DNA from: JABACD01 sp047639675
Lineage (GTDB): Bacteria > Planctomycetota > UBA1135 > GCA-002686595
DNA length: 64,000 nucleotides
NCBI GenBank assembly: GCA_047639675.1
Contig: JBLIOI010000004.1
Coordinates: 22,129 to 86,128 of the forward strand
Direction of reading: 5' to 3'
The notes beneath the pieces were generated by a model. That model saw only the letters and a program-made list of their open reading frames with translations. It was not told where the DNA came from and searched no databases. Both the position numbers and the translations under genes were made by a program. Below are positions 26,682 to 35,863 of this stretch, piece after piece (the first letter of the stretch is position 1; each line of letters begins with the position of its first letter).

Positions 26682-27920
26682 GTGACGAGTTTCAAATACG
26701 CAGCAAAGGGACCGGGTGGTAAGACTGTCGAGGGACAGATCGAGGCCGTAGATCGTTCGGAAGTTTTAACCGAGCTTCGCCGCCAGAATTTGGCGGTGAT
26801 GAGCATTGACGAAGTCAATGGCAAGCGCGGTGGTAAGAAGAAAACGAAGGGCCTCTCTACCAAGGGGGTGAAACCGGGTGCTTCGCGAGTAGAGGTTGTG
26901 CTCTTCACGCGGCAGTTGGCCACCATGGTTGGTGCCGGTATCTCCTTGCTGGAAGGCTTGGAGGTTCTGGCAGATCAGGCCGAGACCCCGCGCTTCAAGG
27001 CAACTTGTGACAAGTTGATTAGCGAGGTTCGTGGCGGCTCCGATCTATCAGCCGCCATGGAACTGTGCCCCAAGGCTTTCTCTGATCTGTACGTCAGCAT
27101 GGTCAAGGCTGCGGAAATCTCGGGTCAAATGGACATCATCCTGGTGCGACTCGCGGACTACCAAGAGGCGGCCGAGGAGTTGCGTCGTGAAATCAAGTCA
27201 GCCATGACTTATCCTGTGATCTCGATGATCCTGGTGACGGGCATCACTGCTTTCTTGATGATCGGTATCGTTCCTGGCTTCCGCCAGGTGTTCGATTCCC
27301 TCGACACCGAACTGCCGGCCTTGACTAAGTTTGTACTGGGCGTCTCCGACTGGATGCGGGCCAATTGGCTTCTTGAGCTATTTGCCTGCTTCGGTGTCCC
27401 CGGGATCTTTATGGCTATCGGCAAGACGGACAAGGGCGCGTACTTCTACGACGCCATGTCGCTAAAGGCTCCAGTCTTTGGGCCGCTCTTCCGCAAGGTT
27501 GCCCTGGCGCGTTTCGCACGAACCTTCTCGACTCTGATCCGTTCAGGTGTTCCGATCATGGGCACTTTGGATATTGTGGCAGCCACGGCTGGCAACCGCG
27601 TCATCTCGAGAGCTGTGCTCGAGTCACGCGAGGCAGTGCGCGCTGGAAATATGCTATCGGAACCCCTCAGTCGTTCTGATGTCTTCCCGCCGATGGTGGT
27701 GCGGATGATCGCGATTGGTGAGAAGTCCGGTGCGTTGGAAACCCTGCTCGAGAAGATTGCTGAATTCTACGACAGCCAAGTCAAGGCTGCGGTGAAGTCA
27801 CTCACCAGCATGATCGAGCCGATCCTAATCTCCGTCATGGGGGTCATGGTCGGCGGTGTGGTGCTCTCCGTGTTCTTGCCGATCCTTGATGTGGTTGGAA
27901 ACTTGAGCGGCCAGAAGTAG
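26682..27920 (+). CDS. pilC: Pilus/type II secretion platform protein PilC/GspF
   Basis: Polytopic inner-membrane protein of 412 residues that forms the assembly platform. It starts TSFKYAAKGPGGKTVEGQIE, typical of the family, and carries two T2SSF domains: LFTRQLATMVGAGISLLEGL and, in the second repeat, FARTFSTLIRSGVPIMGTLD. Three hydrophobic helices are visible. The GTG at 26682 lies 11 nt after the pilB stop. A hairpin follows, so pilT-pilB-pilC likely form an operon separate from the pilin gene. Confidence 0.94.
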   Translation: MTSFKYAAKGPGGKTVEGQIEAVDRSEVLTELRRQNLAVMSIDEVNGKRGGKKKTKGLSTKGVKPGASRVEVVLFTRQLATMVGAGISLLEGLEVLADQAETPRFKATCDKLISEVRGGSDLSAAMELCPKAFSDLYVSMVKAAEISGQMDIILVRLADYQEAAEELRREIKSAMTYPVISMILVTGITAFLMIGIVPGFRQVFDSLDTELPALTKFVLGVSDWMRANWLLELFACFGVPGIFMAIGKTDKGAYFYDAMSLKAPVFGPLFRKVALARFARTFSTLIRSGVPIMGTLDIVAATAGNRVISRAVLESREAVRAGNMLSEPLSRSDVFPPMVVRMIAIGEKSGALETLLEKIAEFYDSQVKAAVKSLTSMIEPILISVMGVMVGGVVLSVFLPILDVVGNLSGQK

Positions 27921-27941
27921 GAAAAGATTTCTGGTTTGAGC

Positions 27942-27971
27942 AGCGAGGCGGCAAGCGATTGTCGCCTCGCT
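27942..27971 (+). terminator. Hairpin after pilC
   Basis: AGCGAGGCG and CGCCTCGCT pair perfectly over 9 bp around a 12-nt loop, followed by TGCATTTGATT. Probable terminator of the pilT-pilB-pilC operon. Confidence 0.55.
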
Positions 27972-28058
27972 TGCATTTGATTCGAGGGCGAGCGCCGGCG
28001 TCGTTGCTCGGGAAGGCGGGAGTTTTCATAGATAGTTGAGAGTTGGGTCAAGACGAAG

Positions 28059-28152
28059 GCCTTCACTTACCGATATCTCGCTTGTGCCACGAAAACTCTT
28101 TCACATTCATGTGGAAGGGGCCACGTGACTGCCGCTGAGTGCAAGTGAAGGC
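28059..28152 (+). promoter_or_regulatory. Distant inverted repeat in the pilin leader
   Basis: GCCTTCACTT (28059-28068) and AAGTGAAGGC (28143-28152) are exact reverse complements separated by 74 nt. They could form the base of a structured leader or be paired binding sites for a regulator of pilin expression. Confidence 0.35.
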
Positions 28153-28186
28153 TTACCACTTGGCGACAACAAACCCTTTGAAGAGC

Positions 28187-28216
28187 CGAACATGGCTGGG
28201 TAGCCGACCATGTTCG
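28187..28216 (+). promoter_or_regulatory. Hairpin in the pilin 5' leader
   Basis: CGAACATGG (28187-28195) and CCATGTTCG (28208-28216) pair perfectly, and the loop itself contains GCT/AGC complementarity. It ends about 100 nt before the pilin ATG. It could stabilise an abundant pilin mRNA or serve as an operator. Confidence 0.4.
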
Positions 28217-28313
28217 ATGGAGAAGCAACCATCTCTCTCTTCCACTAACTGACTAAATGGCAATGGCGAGAGTGAATCGCCGGCGTCTCCTTGAGGAACA
28301 AACGAGTAACACA

Positions 28314-29039
28314 ATGATCCGAAACCGGAAACGAGCGGGCTTCACGCTCATCGAACTTATGATCGTGGTCGCGATTATCGCAATTATCGCCTCGATCGCT
28401 ATCCCGAAGCTTCTGAGCGCCCGATTGGCCGCCAACGAGTCCGCCGCAATCGCGACGCTTCGTTCGCTGTCGTCAGCTCAAGCTCAGCTGCAGTCTTCTG
28501 CATCGATCGACCAGGACGCCGACGGTGGCGGTGAGTACGGCTACCTTGCCGAGCTCGCTGGCACTACACCGATGCGTACCGCCGCAGGTATCGGCGGAGC
28601 AGGTATTGACAACCTGAACCCGGCCGTACTCTCTTCAGCTTTCGGTAACGTTGACGCCAACGGTGTCGTCTCACGTTCGGGCTTCTGCTTCACCGTCTAT
28701 CTTCCCGATGGCGCAACCCCGGCCGTTGGTATCCCGGAGTTGGCAACAGCTGGTGTCGGTGGTTCAACCGCTGCATCACTTCCTGGCCCGAACAACGCCG
28801 AGATCCTCTGGTGTGCTTACGCATGGCCGGCCTCTTACGGCCAGTCCGGCAACCGCGCTTTCTTCATCAACCAAGAAGGCGACTTGCTTCAAACCAACAA
28901 CCGTGTTGTTGCTCAGCGGCACGACGGTGCAGCCGACGCTCCGATCTACAACGCAGCTTACATCGCTGCTGATATGAGCTCTGCGATCGCTTCTGGCGTT
29001 GCTGGTGGCGACCTTAACACCTGGGTGCCCGTCCAGTAA
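28314..29039 (+). CDS. Type IV pilin / GspG-like prepilin
   Basis: Major or minor pilin precursor, 241 residues. ATG 28314 gives the short basic leader MIRNRKRAG cut before FTLIEL; the longer start at 28257 would make an unusually long leader. The mature N-terminus FTLIELMIVVAIIAIIASIA has the conserved Glu5 and is followed by the typical amphipathic helix. Two Cys (in GFCF and LWCAYAW) may form the C-terminal disulphide. The globular part is Gly/Ala-rich. It is preceded by its own structured leader, consistent with separate, high-level expression from the pilTBC genes. Confidence 0.92.
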   Translation: MIRNRKRAGFTLIELMIVVAIIAIIASIAIPKLLSARLAANESAAIATLRSLSSAQAQLQSSASIDQDADGGGEYGYLAELAGTTPMRTAAGIGGAGIDNLNPAVLSSAFGNVDANGVVSRSGFCFTVYLPDGATPAVGIPELATAGVGGSTAASLPGPNNAEILWCAYAWPASYGQSGNRAFFINQEGDLLQTNNRVVAQRHDGAADAPIYNAAYIAADMSSAIASGVAGGDLNTWVPVQ

Positions 29040-29054
29040 TAGGACGAATGCTTA

Positions 29055-29110
29055 GAAACCGGGCTAACCGGTTTCCTCAAGAACAGGGCGTCGCTGGCTT
29101 CCAGCGGCGC
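29055..29110 (+). terminator. Double hairpin between convergent pilin and tatD
   Basis: GAAACCGG/CCGGTTTC (29055-29075) is a perfect 8-bp stem. GCGTCGCTGG/CCAGCGGCGC (29088-29110) is a 10-bp stem with one wobble, followed by TTCGTTCATTT. It terminates the pilin transcript just before the convergent tatD stop. Confidence 0.65.
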
Positions 29111-29115
29111 TTCGT

Positions 29116-29877
29116 TCATTTAAGCGAGAACAGTCGGGTTGCGTTCGCGCTGGTGGCTTGCGCGAGCTCCTCGATGTTCGCGCCGCGCACTTCCGCGACA
29201 CGCTTTAAGGTCTCGACGATCAGCGCCGGCTCATTGCGCTTGCCGCGCTTGCCTTGGGGCGAGAGGAAGGGGCAGTCCGTTTCTACTAGCAATCGGTCCA
29301 GGGGCACCAGTGCCGCCGCTTCACGATTGGCGTCGTTCTTCGGATAGGTCACGACTCCGGAGAAGGAAATGTAGAAGCCAAGTTCTAGGTAGGCTGTCAG
29401 CTCTTCTGGACCCATCGTGTAGCAATGCATGACGCCTTGCTTCGCTTTGCCTTCGCTGAGTAGCTTGACCGTGTCCTCGTGCGCATCGCGCGAGTGGACA
29501 ATGACTGGCTTGTTGAGTTCATTCGCAAGTTCAATGTGCCAGCGGAAATTGCGCTGCTGGTCCGCGCGCGGCGAGAATTCTTTGAAGTAGTCGAGACCTG
29601 TTTCACCGACTGCAACGCATTCTTCTCTACGGCACATGCGCTCGATTTCGGCACGCATCTCATCGCTGACTCCTTCAGCATCGTGGGGGTGGATACCCGC
29701 GGTTGGAAAGAGACCCACGATGCCATCGCACAACTCAAAGCATTGCTTGGACGTTTCGAGATCGGTACCCACGACGAGCATGCGATCGACGCCCGCCTTC
29801 CGAGCGCGTTCGATGACAGCTTCACGTTCGCCATCGAAGTCTTTCCAGAAGATGTGCGAGTGAGTGTCAGTGATCAC
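29116..29877 (-). CDS. tatD: TatD family metal-dependent deoxyribonuclease
   Basis: TIM-barrel hydrolase of 253 residues. The metal ligands are visible: the N-terminal DTHSH, the Glu of VGETGLDYFKE, the VHSRDAHEDT His, the MHCYT His, and the Asp of LVETDCPFLSP. The GTG start overlaps the stop of the upstream lipoprotein gene by 4 nt (GTGA), so the two are co-translated. TatD proteins act in DNA repair or RNA quality control; the name does not imply a Tat export role. Confidence 0.93.
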   Translation of the reverse strand: MITDTHSHIFWKDFDGEREAVIERARKAGVDRMLVVGTDLETSKQCFELCDGIVGLFPTAGIHPHDAEGVSDEMRAEIERMCRREECVAVGETGLDYFKEFSPRADQQRNFRWHIELANELNKPVIVHSRDAHEDTVKLLSEGKAKQGVMHCYTMGPEELTAYLELGFYISFSGVVTYPKNDANREAAALVPLDRLLVETDCPFLSPQGKRGKRNEPALIVETLKRVAEVRGANIEELAQATSANATRLFSLK

Positions 29878-30821
29878 TGGCAGTTGTCCTCGATCATGTC
29901 GCCGAGGAACATCAAGAAGTTGTTGTCCGCCTCATGGGAAGCGATTAGCTCGAAGACCTCACAGGCTTGCTCGCGGGGCATGGAATCGCGCAATGCTTGG
30001 GCAGCCTTGCGCCGTAAGTAGGCGTTGCCCGTCGATTCGACCAGGATGGAGCGCAGTGCTTGATTGGCGAGCAGCTCCTTGTGCTTGCCAAGTTCGTGGA
30101 CGGCTTGGTGACGGGCCGCGTCTCCCTTGTGGATGTTCGTGGCGACGTTGGCGAGAACAGGAACTGGGTTTTGACCCGATCCTTCGCAACCGTATACGAA
30201 GGCCTTCAGCATGAACTCGTCTGCAGGCATCGTCGAGGTGCGTTTCGTGTGCATCAAGACTGGCGTCAAGATTTCGACCGCTAGGGCCGGATCCGTTTGT
30301 CCGAGGAGCATGATGGCCTCCGAACGGATGTCCATCTTGTGTCCATACTCGGTGAATAGGCTTACGAGCAGGGGGCTCGTCTCTTCTGTGGCGGCGTGCG
30401 CTGCGACGTCGAGCAAATTGATGCGCACAAGAACCGCTGCTGGTTCGGTTTGCTCCTCGACTTCGAGAAACTTATCGAGCGCATGCAGGCCGACTTCGTG
30501 GGAAGCACCGCGCAGTTCGTTGAGATAGGCGCGGCGCGCATGCAGGTGTTTGTCGTGATGATCGCTGGTGAGCGTCGGGTCGAGGGGCGTCGAAAGCTCG
30601 ATCAAGTGCTGGACCATGTCGACCGTCGATTTCTTCGCTTGTTCAGAATCCAAGCTGGCGCTTTGAGATTCGCTACAGCTTGGAAGAGCTGAAATCACCC
30701 AAAGCCCGAGGGCCGCGAGTGCGATTGGGCAACGTGAGTTGAGCGCAAGCGCACGTTGCTTCGGGTCGGGTCGGGTGCAAGTACGAGAAATTGAGCCGTA
30801 GGGCTCGTTGAAGAAGGTCAT
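29874..30821 (-). CDS. HEAT-repeat-like lipoprotein
   Basis: Predicted lipoprotein of 315 residues. The start at 30821 (MTFFNEPYG) gives a signal ending ALPSC (Cys49); a longer frame to 30980 adds an unlikely Pro/Arg-rich piece. The mature part is all-alpha with repeated units (DIRSEAIMLLGQTDPALAVE, LRRKAAQALRDSMPRE) that look like degenerate HEAT or Armadillo repeats. No catalytic motif is visible. Translationally coupled to tatD by a 4-nt overlap. Confidence 0.7.
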   Translation of the reverse strand: MTFFNEPYGSISRTCTRPDPKQRALALNSRCPIALAALGLWVISALPSCSESQSASLDSEQAKKSTVDMVQHLIELSTPLDPTLTSDHHDKHLHARRAYLNELRGASHEVGLHALDKFLEVEEQTEPAAVLVRINLLDVAAHAATEETSPLLVSLFTEYGHKMDIRSEAIMLLGQTDPALAVEILTPVLMHTKRTSTMPADEFMLKAFVYGCEGSGQNPVPVLANVATNIHKGDAARHQAVHELGKHKELLANQALRSILVESTGNAYLRRKAAQALRDSMPREQACEVFELIASHEADNNFLMFLGDMIEDNCQ

Positions 30822-31122
30822 CAGAGGCTGTGTAAGGGGCGGGGGGGTCGAGGGAGACCCCGGGGCTAGAAGCCGGGGCCAATCCCGTCGGCAATTATCG
30901 CGCCGAGAACGCCAACTTCCAAGGGTCACTCTGCCCGAGGATCGGGGAACCAGTGCGGGTAGTTCTAAATAAGCTAGCAACTCCGACCAGAAGCGAACTA
31001 TATTGCCTGGAGTTCACGCACCGGCGCGCCCGGTCTTGCCCCACGCATTGGGGCATTAGTCGTTCGTGGGCTTTCCATTGAAGCTCACCCTCCCAGCATT
31101 ACGTCCCCATACCCCCTCAGGA
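30822..31122. other. 301-bp divergent intergenic region
   Basis: Separates the divergent HEAT-like and giant lipoprotein genes and should hold both promoters. Small hairpins are visible (CCCCGG/CCGGGG near 30860; GCCCCA/TGGGGC at 31038-31054). I could not assign -35/-10 boxes with confidence, and I see no gene. Confidence 0.35.
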
Positions 31123-34100
31123 ATGCAGACGCCCACAGCGCTCCAAGCCGGCAAGGCCGCTCTAATTGGCCTCCTCCTTTCTCTAGCAGGTTGCTCGGAA
31201 AGCGGATCCGATTCCACCAGCGGCACGATGTTTATCCAGTCCTGTTCTTTGGGCTGCGCCAACTCCAACGGTGGCGGCCAGATCGGTTGCTCCTTGGTCA
31301 ACATCAGCCAGAACACTGAAGTCACGATCCAGTTTTCAGCGCCGGTAGACATATCCTCGGTGAATCCGGGCTCGTTCCGCTTGGTGAACTTGGCGAATGG
31401 TTCGGTACCCACAGGTGTGTTCACCTTGGATCCTTTAGACTCCAGCCGCCTTCTCTTTCGCCCGAGTTTGACCTTCACAGGCGCTGGAACTCCGGAGTAT
31501 GGCTTCGAACCGAACCAGACTTACGAGATCAGCATCCTAGGCGAAGGACAAGACGGCGCAGGGCCCTTCATTCGGAGTTCGAGCGGAAAGAGCAATCAGA
31601 CTCGGATGACCTGCCAGGTTCAGACAACTGAGGTTTTGATCGACGCGGTGCCTGGCAATCCGACCGTGACGGCCTACGTCACCGACGCGCTGACGCCGAA
31701 CCTGGCGAACGGGTTCGTTACATTCGACTCGGACAATCTGCCCGTGGGAGGAGAGCTCTTGAGCACCAACCCTGTCGAAATGCAGACCAATTCGCGGGTC
31801 GTCCTAATCTTCCACGACTTGATGATCAAGGCGACCATCGCAAGCCAGCTCACTGGCTTGTCGAGCACGATTGGTGTGTTCATCGATGACAATGGAACCT
31901 TGACCGCTCAAGACGGTGCATGGTCCGTCGATGTCGATTTCGACGATCTGAAGCGAACGGTCGCGATCTTCACGCCAAACGCTGGATCGAATGGCGGCGA
32001 GTTCCCGACCTCGGGCGGCGACCCCATGAATCCGCGACTGATTCAGGTGAATATCTCCGCTCTCCCGCTCGACTTGGTGGGAAACGGCTTGGACAACCCC
32101 AGCATGGATGAGTTCACGATTGTCGGAGCAACCTTCACAGAGGAACTCCTGTCGGAAGACTTCTCGGACACCCTCAACGAAGACTTATTCGCCAGTGGAG
32201 GAGCCTGGGGATCGGGCCAACTGACCTACGGCAACGGAGGCGGCACCGGCCGACTCGGGCCGCTGGGCTTGTTGGCTGGCGAGGAATTGACGCTCGACAC
32301 GGATTCGCAAATCTTCCCGATTCCGACTTCGGCAAACTATTCAGGTCAGCTGGAGTCCCTGCTGACCAACGAGCAGCCGGACCTTGCTTACATGCCCGGC
32401 GACGTGGGGACCTACGATCCTCTGGATCGAGATACCTGGCCGACCATCACCTCGACGGGATTCGGCCACGCTTTTGAGTTCTCGAGCGTAGTGATCGTGA
32501 ACAACTCCAAGTTGATTTTGACGGGCTCTCAGCCCGGTCGCATCTTTGCGCGCGGCCAGTTGGTCAACGCGGGTGTCATCGACTTGACCGGCGGCACGCC
32601 CGCGCCTCACACCTCTAATTCGGGTAGCGCTGCGGAGTCTTCTGCTGGTGATGCCAATAATGACGCGGGTTGGGATACGGTCGACGGCGGCCTTGGCGGC
32701 CCAGCTGGGCCTGCAGCCGGCGCTGGTGGCCAGGGCTCTGACCGCATCGATATGGTCAACGCCGTGCTGGACGTGATGGTCAATATTGGTGGCGTGGTCT
32801 ACGAGACCGGACACGCTCCTGCAGTACTTGACGGCCGAGACGGCGGTGGAATCGGTGGACTTCCTGACGGCACTGGTGGTGTCGGCGGTTCTCATTATCC
32901 CACGAGCTTGCCCATGGCATTCTTGCTCAGCGATCCGATCTTTGGAAATGCAGTGTTTAGCCCGCTAGGGGTCGACGAGGATGACTTCTGCCGAATCGGA
33001 ATGGTTGCAGGTCCGGGCAGTGGTGGTTCTCACTCCTTCCCTGGAGCGATTGGCATCCCGAAGTCCGAGGAAATGTTGGTCTCAGCCTTCCCGGGCGGAA
33101 CGTCGAACACTCCTGGGGATACGGCGGGCGGTGATAACTCGTCCAACGACTATGAATCACCGAGTGGCGCTTTCTCGCCGGACAATCAACGCAACCTCGA
33201 CTTCTGGCGCAAACAGCTGCGCGGTGGTTCAGGTGGCGGCGGTGGCGGAACTCACGCCTTCGGCACGAAGCTCAATGGATCCTCTGGCGTTGGGGCGGAC
33301 GGAGTCTTGAACACCGTGGACGATTGTACGGATGGCAACCAGGCAATCTTGCCCTTCTGGGATCACAGCGCAGCCGGCGGTGGTGGTGGCGGAGGTGCTG
33401 TCATGCTTACGGCAGGCTCAAACTTGGTCATCTCCGGTCAGGTCGATTGTGTTGGCGGTGGCGGTGGAAGCGCATCCGCAATCGGCGCCTCTGTTGTTGA
33501 CTGCACGGCTTCAGGGCAGCTTCCCGATGTTCCCAGCAATTGCGTCGACTTCGCTTCACCCGGCGGTGGAGGAGCTGGCGGAGCGGTGCTCCTCCAGGGT
33601 CGCGTTGTTTCTGTTTCGCCCAGTACGAACCGATTGATGGTGACTGGGGGAATTGGCGGTGTCGGTGTCGGTGGTTCCATCGGTGGCGACGGAAGCCCGG
33701 GCTTCGTACGCGTCGAGTACTTTGAGAACTTCCAGAGCCAAGTGACCGACGCATTGGCCTACGCGCCAACCATCGCGCCCTTCATGCCGACCGCGGGCAG
33801 CGGACCGGGTGAGTTCAACGAGTTCTCACAATCTGGCGGCATCCTTTCGATCGGTCCCTGGCAGAAACGCACGCTGCGCCCCGAGTCCTACTCGGGTTCA
33901 CAGTCTTGCTGGATGGCCGTTCCCGCAACCCAGGGCGCCTTCTTCGCCGTGGACTTTGTCGAGGACACGCCAGGCGCCCAAGATGACCTGGCTCGTTTGG
34001 GTTGGAATATGGATGTGCTCTACAATATCCCCGGATTGGGTGTCTTGAATTTCCCTTACCGAGGAGTGCCGCCGGTTGGAGATCCTGACTACCAGGAAGC

Positions 34101-34464
34101 GGACTTCCCTACGTCAGATCTGGGCGGTGTGGATTTCCAGACATTCATCGGTATGGACTTGAACCACGCCGAAGCGGCCCTCTCCGACGGCTCGCTCTTC
34201 TCGATTCGCTTCCAAGGTGTAACCCTGGTCAACAACGGCGCAAACCTCTGCGGTTTGAACTTGGAGGGCGGCGACGTTGCTACCGACTCTTTGACCGCTT
34301 GGGTCGACCATCCTTCGAAGTTGAACATGTTCAACCCCAAGCCGAACGTGATTCGATTCGCGGTCGTCTTTGATGAGCAGCTCACTCAACCCGCCTTCGC
34401 GCACACTGTGTTGCAACGCATTGAAGGAGTCACGAATTTGCGGGTCCGCGTTCAGCCCGACTAG
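31123..34464 (+). CDS. Giant Gly-rich lipoprotein with Ig-like domain, 4
   Basis: Predicted lipoprotein of 1113 residues, related in layout to the three at 10844-19663. ATG 31123 gives a signal ending SLAGC (Cys24); a GTG at 31066 is less likely. The Ig-like module (VTIQFSAPVDISSVNPGSF) is followed by a beta/Gly-rich region with blocks such as GGSGGGGGGTHAF and GGGGGGGAVMLTAGSNLVIS. About ten Cys residues occur in the exported part, more than in its relatives. A strong terminator follows. Likely a surface or matrix component; function unknown. Confidence 0.77.
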   Translation: MQTPTALQAGKAALIGLLLSLAGCSESGSDSTSGTMFIQSCSLGCANSNGGGQIGCSLVNISQNTEVTIQFSAPVDISSVNPGSFRLVNLANGSVPTGVFTLDPLDSSRLLFRPSLTFTGAGTPEYGFEPNQTYEISILGEGQDGAGPFIRSSSGKSNQTRMTCQVQTTEVLIDAVPGNPTVTAYVTDALTPNLANGFVTFDSDNLPVGGELLSTNPVEMQTNSRVVLIFHDLMIKATIASQLTGLSSTIGVFIDDNGTLTAQDGAWSVDVDFDDLKRTVAIFTPNAGSNGGEFPTSGGDPMNPRLIQVNISALPLDLVGNGLDNPSMDEFTIVGATFTEELLSEDFSDTLNEDLFASGGAWGSGQLTYGNGGGTGRLGPLGLLAGEELTLDTDSQIFPIPTSANYSGQLESLLTNEQPDLAYMPGDVGTYDPLDRDTWPTITSTGFGHAFEFSSVVIVNNSKLILTGSQPGRIFARGQLVNAGVIDLTGGTPAPHTSNSGSAAESSAGDANNDAGWDTVDGGLGGPAGPAAGAGGQGSDRIDMVNAVLDVMVNIGGVVYETGHAPAVLDGRDGGGIGGLPDGTGGVGGSHYPTSLPMAFLLSDPIFGNAVFSPLGVDEDDFCRIGMVAGPGSGGSHSFPGAIGIPKSEEMLVSAFPGGTSNTPGDTAGGDNSSNDYESPSGAFSPDNQRNLDFWRKQLRGGSGGGGGGTHAFGTKLNGSSGVGADGVLNTVDDCTDGNQAILPFWDHSAAGGGGGGGAVMLTAGSNLVISGQVDCVGGGGGSASAIGASVVDCTASGQLPDVPSNCVDFASPGGGGAGGAVLLQGRVVSVSPSTNRLMVTGGIGGVGVGGSIGGDGSPGFVRVEYFENFQSQVTDALAYAPTIAPFMPTAGSGPGEFNEFSQSGGILSIGPWQKRTLRPESYSGSQSCWMAVPATQGAFFAVDFVEDTPGAQDDLARLGWNMDVLYNIPGLGVLNFPYRGVPPVGDPDYQEADFPTSDLGGVDFQTFIGMDLNHAEAALSDGSLFSIRFQGVTLVNNGANLCGLNLEGGDVATDSLTAWVDHPSKLNMFNPKPNVIRFAVVFDEQLTQPAFAHTVLQRIEGVTNLRVRVQPD

Positions 34465-34482
34465 CTCACGGGTTCCCATTAC

Positions 34483-34522
34483 AAGGGCCGCCCGCGCGCA
34501 ATCTGCGCCGGGCGGCCCTTTT
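34483..34522 (+). terminator. Rho-independent terminator after lipoprotein 4
   Basis: AAGGGCCGCCCG pairs perfectly with CGGGCGGCCCTT, with inner GCGC/GCGC complementarity, and runs into TTTTCATT. Confidence 0.82.
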
Positions 34523-34553
34523 CATTCGACGTTTCCTTTTTGATCACCTCCGG

Positions 34554-35750
34554 TTGTCGACTCTCTTTCGTGCTCAACAGATATTGCCGGACGCCTTTCG
34601 TTGTATTGATAACGGCGGGGTTCTGGTTGAGGCTGGGCGGATCATCGCGTTGGCTACGGATGAAAGGGCAGCGGACGACCTCTCGAGTCTAGCGGGGGTC
34701 GATACCATTGAATTGGGGGATTGCGTCCTCACGCCGGGCTTGGTGAATGCACACGCTCACCTGGAGCTCCCAGCCCTAGAGGCCACGATGGATCCGCAAC
34801 CTGGATTCGTGGACTGGGTGGGGCAGGTTCTTCGGAGTCGCGCAGAGTGTTCGCAGGCAACCTATGAGGCGACCTTGGACCTTGGGGCGGCGCGACTCTT
34901 GGCGAGCGGCACGACGGCCGTGGGCGACATCGATTCGACGGGGGTAGCTACGGCCCGACTCGGGCGCTGGCCGTTGCGCGCACGAATTTACCGAGAGTTC
35001 CTCGATGCCGGGTCCAAAGAGCGCAGGGTCAGTGAAACTCAGCGTTTGGACGCTATGACTCTTGGCGACTCCTCGGGAATCGCGCCTCACGCGCCGCACA
35101 CGGTCAGCGGCGAGCTGCTCGCTGCTTGTGCACAGTTGGCGGGGCGCAATGCTCTTCCGCTAAGTGTGCATTGGGCTGAAAGCGCGGAAGAGCGCGAATG
35201 GCTGGGCTCGGGAAGCGGGGCTTTCGCGGCTTTCCTGGGGGAAAGTCCCGGGCGCTCGGGGCTCGCTCAGTTGATGTCCGCAGGTGTCCTCGACAGCCGT
35301 GTTTCACTGGTTCACGCCAACTTTCCCGAGGTCGGAGACTTGCGTAGCGTTGCACAGAAAGGAGCTGTACTCGTGCATTGCCCGGGCACGCACCGTTACT
35401 TCGATCGCGCGCCCGTGGACCTCGAGGAGTGGCTGGCTTGCGGCGCAATGATTGCCCTTGGAACCGATTCTTTGGCCAGCAACGATGACTTGGACCTGCG
35501 GCTTGAGATGCAGCGCGTCCGCGACGATCACCCCGAGATCTCTGCTGAGAGCGTCTTTGACTGGGCCACGCGGGGCGGATCCTGGGCTCTCGGTCTCGAA
35601 CATGAAATAGGAGAGCTACTTGTCGGGAAATCCGCCGATATAGTGGCCTTCGATTGCATCGGAGCCCAAGGATTGAACGAACTGTTGGAAGGGTTGACCC
35701 TTTCAATTCCCGCAATTCAGGCAGTCTGGATAGCAGGCGAGCCAGTTTGA
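34554..35750 (+). CDS. Amidohydrolase (aminodeoxyfutalosine deaminase/MtaD-like)
   Basis: Metal-dependent hydrolase of 398 residues. The metal ligands are NAHAHLEL (HxH), the His of LSVHWAES, the His of SLVHANF and the Asp of GTDSLASN. PGLVNAHAHLELPAL followed by FVDWVGQVL resembles the group that includes aminodeoxyfutalosine deaminases of the futalosine menaquinone pathway, and SsnA/MtaD deaminases. No other menaquinone gene is in the window, so the substrate is open. The start is a TTG at 34554, 32 nt after a terminator. Confidence 0.78.
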   Translation: MSTLFRAQQILPDAFRCIDNGGVLVEAGRIIALATDERAADDLSSLAGVDTIELGDCVLTPGLVNAHAHLELPALEATMDPQPGFVDWVGQVLRSRAECSQATYEATLDLGAARLLASGTTAVGDIDSTGVATARLGRWPLRARIYREFLDAGSKERRVSETQRLDAMTLGDSSGIAPHAPHTVSGELLAACAQLAGRNALPLSVHWAESAEEREWLGSGSGAFAAFLGESPGRSGLAQLMSAGVLDSRVSLVHANFPEVGDLRSVAQKGAVLVHCPGTHRYFDRAPVDLEEWLACGAMIALGTDSLASNDDLDLRLEMQRVRDDHPEISAESVFDWATRGGSWALGLEHEIGELLVGKSADIVAFDCIGAQGLNELLEGLTLSIPAIQAVWIAGEPV

Positions 35751-35863
35751 CATAGCCGCCCGGCCCCCTGTCCCGTTACAGTTTGTGCGACTTCCGAGGC
35801 GGGGATGGAATCTATCCTCGATATGGCCCAATAAGGCCTTCTAGCGACGTAATCCCTTCCACT

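Larger units (their letters stand above)
27921..28313. other. 393-bp intergenic region before pilin
   Basis: Contains a hairpin after pilC (27942-27971) and then a probable promoter and long leader for the pilin, with two inverted repeats listed separately. I could not identify a convincing sigma-54 (TGGCAC-N5-TTGCA) or sigma-70 promoter. No gene is visible. Confidence 0.4.
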
